A stretch of DNA of 64,000 nucleotides from Thalassotalea algicola (GTDB lineage: Bacteria; Pseudomonadota; Gammaproteobacteria; Enterobacterales; Alteromonadaceae), in contig NZ_JABBXH010000002.1 in the NCBI RefSeq assembly GCF_012932965.1, forward strand, positions 367,120 through 431,119, read 5' to 3'. The translations under genes were made by a program, and so were the position numbers. Below, one piece after another: positions 60,985 to 64,000 of the stretch (its first letter is position 1; every line of letters begins with the position of its first letter). The notes under the pieces were generated by a model, which was not told the origin of the DNA, did not search any database, and saw only the letters and a list, made by a program, of their open reading frames with translations.

Positions 60985-63900
60985 ATGATTAGTAGAGTCT
61001 TTATTGAGCGACCCAAGTTTGCCTTTGTCATTTCGATTGTTATTACACTAGCGGGTATCATTGCTTCAAGCGTATTGCCCGTGAATATGTATCCTCAAAT
61101 TACTCCACAACAAGTAGAAATCACTGCGATTTATCCAGGAGCAAGCGCACAAGTTGTTGAAGAAGCGGTTATTAGACCAATCGAAGAACAAATTAATGGC
61201 GTTGAAGATATGATGTATATCGAGTCAACAGCGTCAAATAACGGTACTGCAACCATAAATGTGTTTTTCAAAGTCGGTACTGATGGTGATATTGCTCAAG
61301 TAAATGTGCAGAATCGCGTGGCTCTTGCTGAAACATCCTTGCCTCAAGAAGTTACACGTCAGGGTGTAAGTGTAAAGAAAAAATCTTCAAATATGCTAAT
61401 GGCGATAAACCTTTATGGAGAAAAAGAGGGTATTGATCAGTTATTCCTAAGCAACTACGCAACTAATAAGTTAACTGAACCTCTAGCTCGAATTCCAGGA
61501 GTAGCAGCAGCAACGGTTATGGGAGAGATGAGTTATAGTATGCGTGCTTGGCTTAAACCTGATCGAATGGCGTCATTAGGTGTTACCGTTACAGAAATAC
61601 AACAAGCATTAAAAGAACAAAACTTAATTGTGGCGGCAGGTAAGTTTGGTGCTAGCCCTGCTTTGCCAAGTCAGCAATTCGAATACTCTATTCAAGCTAA
61701 AGGTCGATTGAAGACTGCGGAAGAATTTGAACAAACGGTTATTCGCGCAAACCCGAACGGTAATTTTGTAAGATTATCTGATGTTGCTCGTATTGAGCTA
61801 GGCTCTCAGGACTATGGTATTCAAGCCAAACTAAATGGGCAAGATACTGCATTTGTTGTGATATATCAGTTACCTGATGCGAATGCTACACAGGTAGCCA
61901 AGAATGTAAAAGCAGAGGTAGAAAGACTTTCTCAACGTTTTCCTGATGGTTTAAAGCATGCCATCGTATACGATACGACTGAATTTATTATACGTTCAAT
62001 TGACGAAGTAAAAGTGACGTTGGTACAAGCTATTGGCTTAGTAATTTTAGTGGTCTTTTTATTTTTACAAAATTGGCGAGCAACTATTATTCCGTCAATT
62101 GCGATTCCTGTTTCCTTAATAGGGACATTCGCCTTTATGTTGCTGATGGGCTACTCCATCAATACCATTACTTTATTTGGTTTAGTTTTAGCTATCGGGA
62201 TTGTGGTTGATGACGCAATTGTTGTTATCGAAAACGTAGAGCGCTTAATTAAAGAAGAAAAGCTTCCTGTAAAAGAAGCCGTAGCAAAGGCAATGGAACA
62301 AGTTTCAGGACCAATTATCGCGACTACCTTGGTGTTATTGGCGGTATTTGTTCCAGTTGCGTTTATGCCAGGTATTACTGGTGAATTATATAAGCAATTC
62401 TCAGTAACTATTTCGTTTGCTGTTTTAATATCTTCATTAAATGCGCTAACACTAAGTCCGGCGCTATGTACCGTGCTACTTAGTGAAAAAAATATGAAAC
62501 CTATCGCTTGGCTTCAACCATTTGAACAGGCAATTATAAAGTTAACAGCCGGTTATTCTAATTCCGTTAAATACATACTAAAAAGGGCTGGTCGTATTGG
62601 AATTCTTGTGCTCGTTACTTTTATTGCTACAGGTTGGCTAACAAGTAATGTACCTACTTCGTTTGTGCCGCCAGAAGACCAAGGATATGTATTTGTTGAT
62701 ATTCAATTACCTGATGCTGCATCTGGCAATAGAACTCAAGCAGTTATTGATAGAATTACCCCAATTTTGAAAGCGGATCCCGCTGTTAGTGATGTTATTA
62801 CTGTGTCAGGATTCTCTCTTTTAGGTGGAGCAGGATCAAATCAAGGTTTTGGTATTGTTATGCTTCATGATTGGGAGCAGCGTACAGACCCTGAGCTAGG
62901 TCTGAGGCAAGTGATATCTCGATTGATGGGACAACTGTGGACACAGCCTGATGCACAGATCATGATATTTAATCCACCACCTATTCCAGGCTTAGGTAAT
63001 AGTTCTGGCTTTGAATTTAAGCTGCAAGATAGTGAAGGGCAAAGTGCAATAGAGCTTGCACAAGTCATGAATGGGTTAATATTTGAGGCAAATGCTCGCC
63101 CTGAACTCAGTCGTGTATTTAGCACTTACCGCGCAAGTGTTCCACAATACCGGCTAGAAGTAGACAGAAATAAGGCTAAAGCTCAGGGGGTCGCGCTGTC
63201 GGATATATTCACGACTTTGCAGGCCCAACTAGGTTCTTTATACATTAATGACTTTAGCCAATTTGGCCGTACCTATCGTGTAACGATTCAAGCTGAAAGT
63301 GAATATCGCGCTAAGCCAGAAGATCTCCACTATTACTACGTCCGTAATAGTGATGGTGAAATGGTACCGCTGACTACTTTAGCTAAATTGGAGCCGACAT
63401 TAGGCCCTACGTCGATAAACCACTTTAATTTGTTTAGAAGTGCAAGTATTACAGGACAGGCTGCTCAAGGTTATTCATCTGGTGAAGCTATTGTTGCGAT
63501 GGAAGAGTTGGCCAGTAATTTACCAAATGGCTATGTATTTGAATGGGCAGGGCAGACAAAGCAAGAAATCGAAGCTGGCGACTTAGCACCAATGTTGTTT
63601 GCGTTAGCTATTTTGTTCGTTTACTTGTTTTTAGTGGCACAATATGAAAGTTGGACTATCCCTTTCTCGGTAATTGCTGCTGTGCCACTAGCCATATTTG
63701 GTGCGATGTTGACGCTATACCTAGTAGGGATGGCAAATAATATTTATGCTCAGGTGGGCTTGGTACTATTAATTGGATTATCCACTAAAACAGCCATCTT
63801 AATCGTTGAATTTGCTATGGAGCTACATGGGCAAGGAAAGAGTGTATTTGAAGCCGCTTTGGAAGCTGCAAGGTTGCGTTTTAGAGCGGTATTGATGACG

Positions 63901-64000
63901 GCACTTTCTTTTGTGCTTGGTGTGCTACCTTTAGTGTTTTCTTCTGGTGCTGGTGCTGGTAGTCGTATATCTCTAGGTTTGACGGTACTTGCTGGTATGT
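60985..64000 (+). CDS. RND efflux permease, HAE1 family (3' end cut by window)
   Basis: The ATG at 60985 follows an AGGGCCAGAT ribosome-site region. About 1005 residues are visible and the frame is open to the window end, so only the last 30-50 residues are missing. MISRVFIERPKFAFVISIVITLAGI is typical, as are the proton-relay helix GLVLAIGIVVDDAIVVIENVER (DD in the middle) and GLSTKTAILIVEFA with the conserved Lys. Periplasmic porter repeats surround TM7, VPTSFVPPEDQGYVFVDIQLPDAAS. AcrB-like pumps expel hydrophobic compounds, dyes and antibiotics. Substrates are unknown. Confidence 0.93.
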   Translation, partial: MISRVFIERPKFAFVISIVITLAGIIASSVLPVNMYPQITPQQVEITAIYPGASAQVVEEAVIRPIEEQINGVEDMMYIESTASNNGTATINVFFKVGTDGDIAQVNVQNRVALAETSLPQEVTRQGVSVKKKSSNMLMAINLYGEKEGIDQLFLSNYATNKLTEPLARIPGVAAATVMGEMSYSMRAWLKPDRMASLGVTVTEIQQALKEQNLIVAAGKFGASPALPSQQFEYSIQAKGRLKTAEEFEQTVIRANPNGNFVRLSDVARIELGSQDYGIQAKLNGQDTAFVVIYQLPDANATQVAKNVKAEVERLSQRFPDGLKHAIVYDTTEFIIRSIDEVKVTLVQAIGLVILVVFLFLQNWRATIIPSIAIPVSLIGTFAFMLLMGYSINTITLFGLVLAIGIVVDDAIVVIENVERLIKEEKLPVKEAVAKAMEQVSGPIIATTLVLLAVFVPVAFMPGITGELYKQFSVTISFAVLISSLNALTLSPALCTVLLSEKNMKPIAWLQPFEQAIIKLTAGYSNSVKYILKRAGRIGILVLVTFIATGWLTSNVPTSFVPPEDQGYVFVDIQLPDAASGNRTQAVIDRITPILKADPAVSDVITVSGFSLLGGAGSNQGFGIVMLHDWEQRTDPELGLRQVISRLMGQLWTQPDAQIMIFNPPPIPGLGNSSGFEFKLQDSEGQSAIELAQVMNGLIFEANARPELSRVFSTYRASVPQYRLEVDRNKAKAQGVALSDIFTTLQAQLGSLYINDFSQFGRTYRVTIQAESEYRAKPEDLHYYYVRNSDGEMVPLTTLAKLEPTLGPTSINHFNLFRSASITGQAAQGYSSGEAIVAMEELASNLPNGYVFEWAGQTKQEIEAGDLAPMLFALAILFVYLFLVAQYESWTIPFSVIAAVPLAIFGAMLTLYLVGMANNIYAQVGLVLLIGLSTKTAILIVEFAMELHGQGKSVFEAALEAARLRFRAVLMTALSFVLGVLPLVFSSGAGAGSRISLGLTVLAGM

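Noticed and set aside
62865-63125. An 86-codon minus-strand frame inside the RND permease
   Set aside because: It is antisense to a strongly conserved part of the permease and has no independent support.

Overview
The window reads as the chromosome of a marine gammaproteobacterium of the order Alteromonadales, most probably a Colwelliaceae member (Thalassotalea or Colwellia-like). The basis is the low G+C content, the E. coli-like order lnt-corC-ybeY-ybeZ-miaB-ubiF-tRNA(Met/Leu/Gln), an EfpL (YeiP) gene, a bL25-pth-ychF operon, and many families typical of Shewanella/Colwellia (DUF3019 with MipA/OmpV, DUF3718, choice-of-anchor H, REC-CheC fusions). The genus is an inference. I see no transposase, integrase, phage gene, plasmid origin or CRISPR array.

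Layout. 1-9.8 kb: a cut patatin-like phospholipase, an Lrp/LysE exporter pair, an SDR, a DUF3750 lipoprotein, an RsuA-type pseudouridine synthase, a serine hydrolase, a membrane-tethered XRE regulator, a Spo0M-like protein, an SRPBCC protein and an amidohydrolase. 9.8-14.2 kb: EfpL, then a MipA/OmpV - DUF3019 - response regulator - histidine kinase operon preceded by four GATAC-type repeats at exact 10-bp spacing. 14.2-25 kb: mostly single metabolic or unknown genes (SGNH-like lipoprotein, two M14 peptidases, HDOD, DUF2252, MBL-fold, MazG-like, DUF1707) ending in the divergent argP/argO pair. 25-30.5 kb: Hsp20, an exported thiol peroxidase, a REC-CheC protein followed by a PAS-GGDEF cyclase, and an amidohydrolase. 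30.5-36 kb: the conserved lnt-corC-ybeY-ybeZ-miaB operon. 36-39.4 kb: a two-gene block, including a propeller protein with a degenerate kinase end, lying between miaB and ubiF. 39.5-41.8 kb: ubiF and five tRNA genes with decayed tRNA-Leu-like copies. 41.9-46.1 kb: DUF3718, ychF, pth, rplY and yqhD. 46.2-50.6 kb: a small membrane protein, a solute-binding protein, a diguanylate cyclase, a GAF histidine kinase and an unknown gene.

50.7-56.5 kb holds what I think is the most interesting locus: a GlyGly-CTERM-like anchored protein divergent from a PepSY - PhoP-like regulator - PhoQ-like kinase - DUF3300 - PPK2 series. A large inverted repeat in the divergent promoter and a repeat pair before the DUF3300 gene share an 11-bp-spaced TTCAGTTT motif, so the regulator may control both the anchored protein and the DUF3300/polyphosphate kinase genes. 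56.5-59.1 kb has a solute-binding protein, a PspB-like protein, an orphan MlaC-like protein and its TetR-type neighbour, with matching palindromes before both mlaC-like and tetR genes. 59.8-64 kb is an RND efflux pair, the permease being cut by the window end.

Signal transduction is heavily represented: three histidine kinases, two OmpR-type regulators, two GGDEF proteins, one REC-CheC, one HDOD protein, one propeller pseudo-kinase and six one-component regulators of the Lrp, XRE, LysR and TetR types or their membrane-bound relatives.
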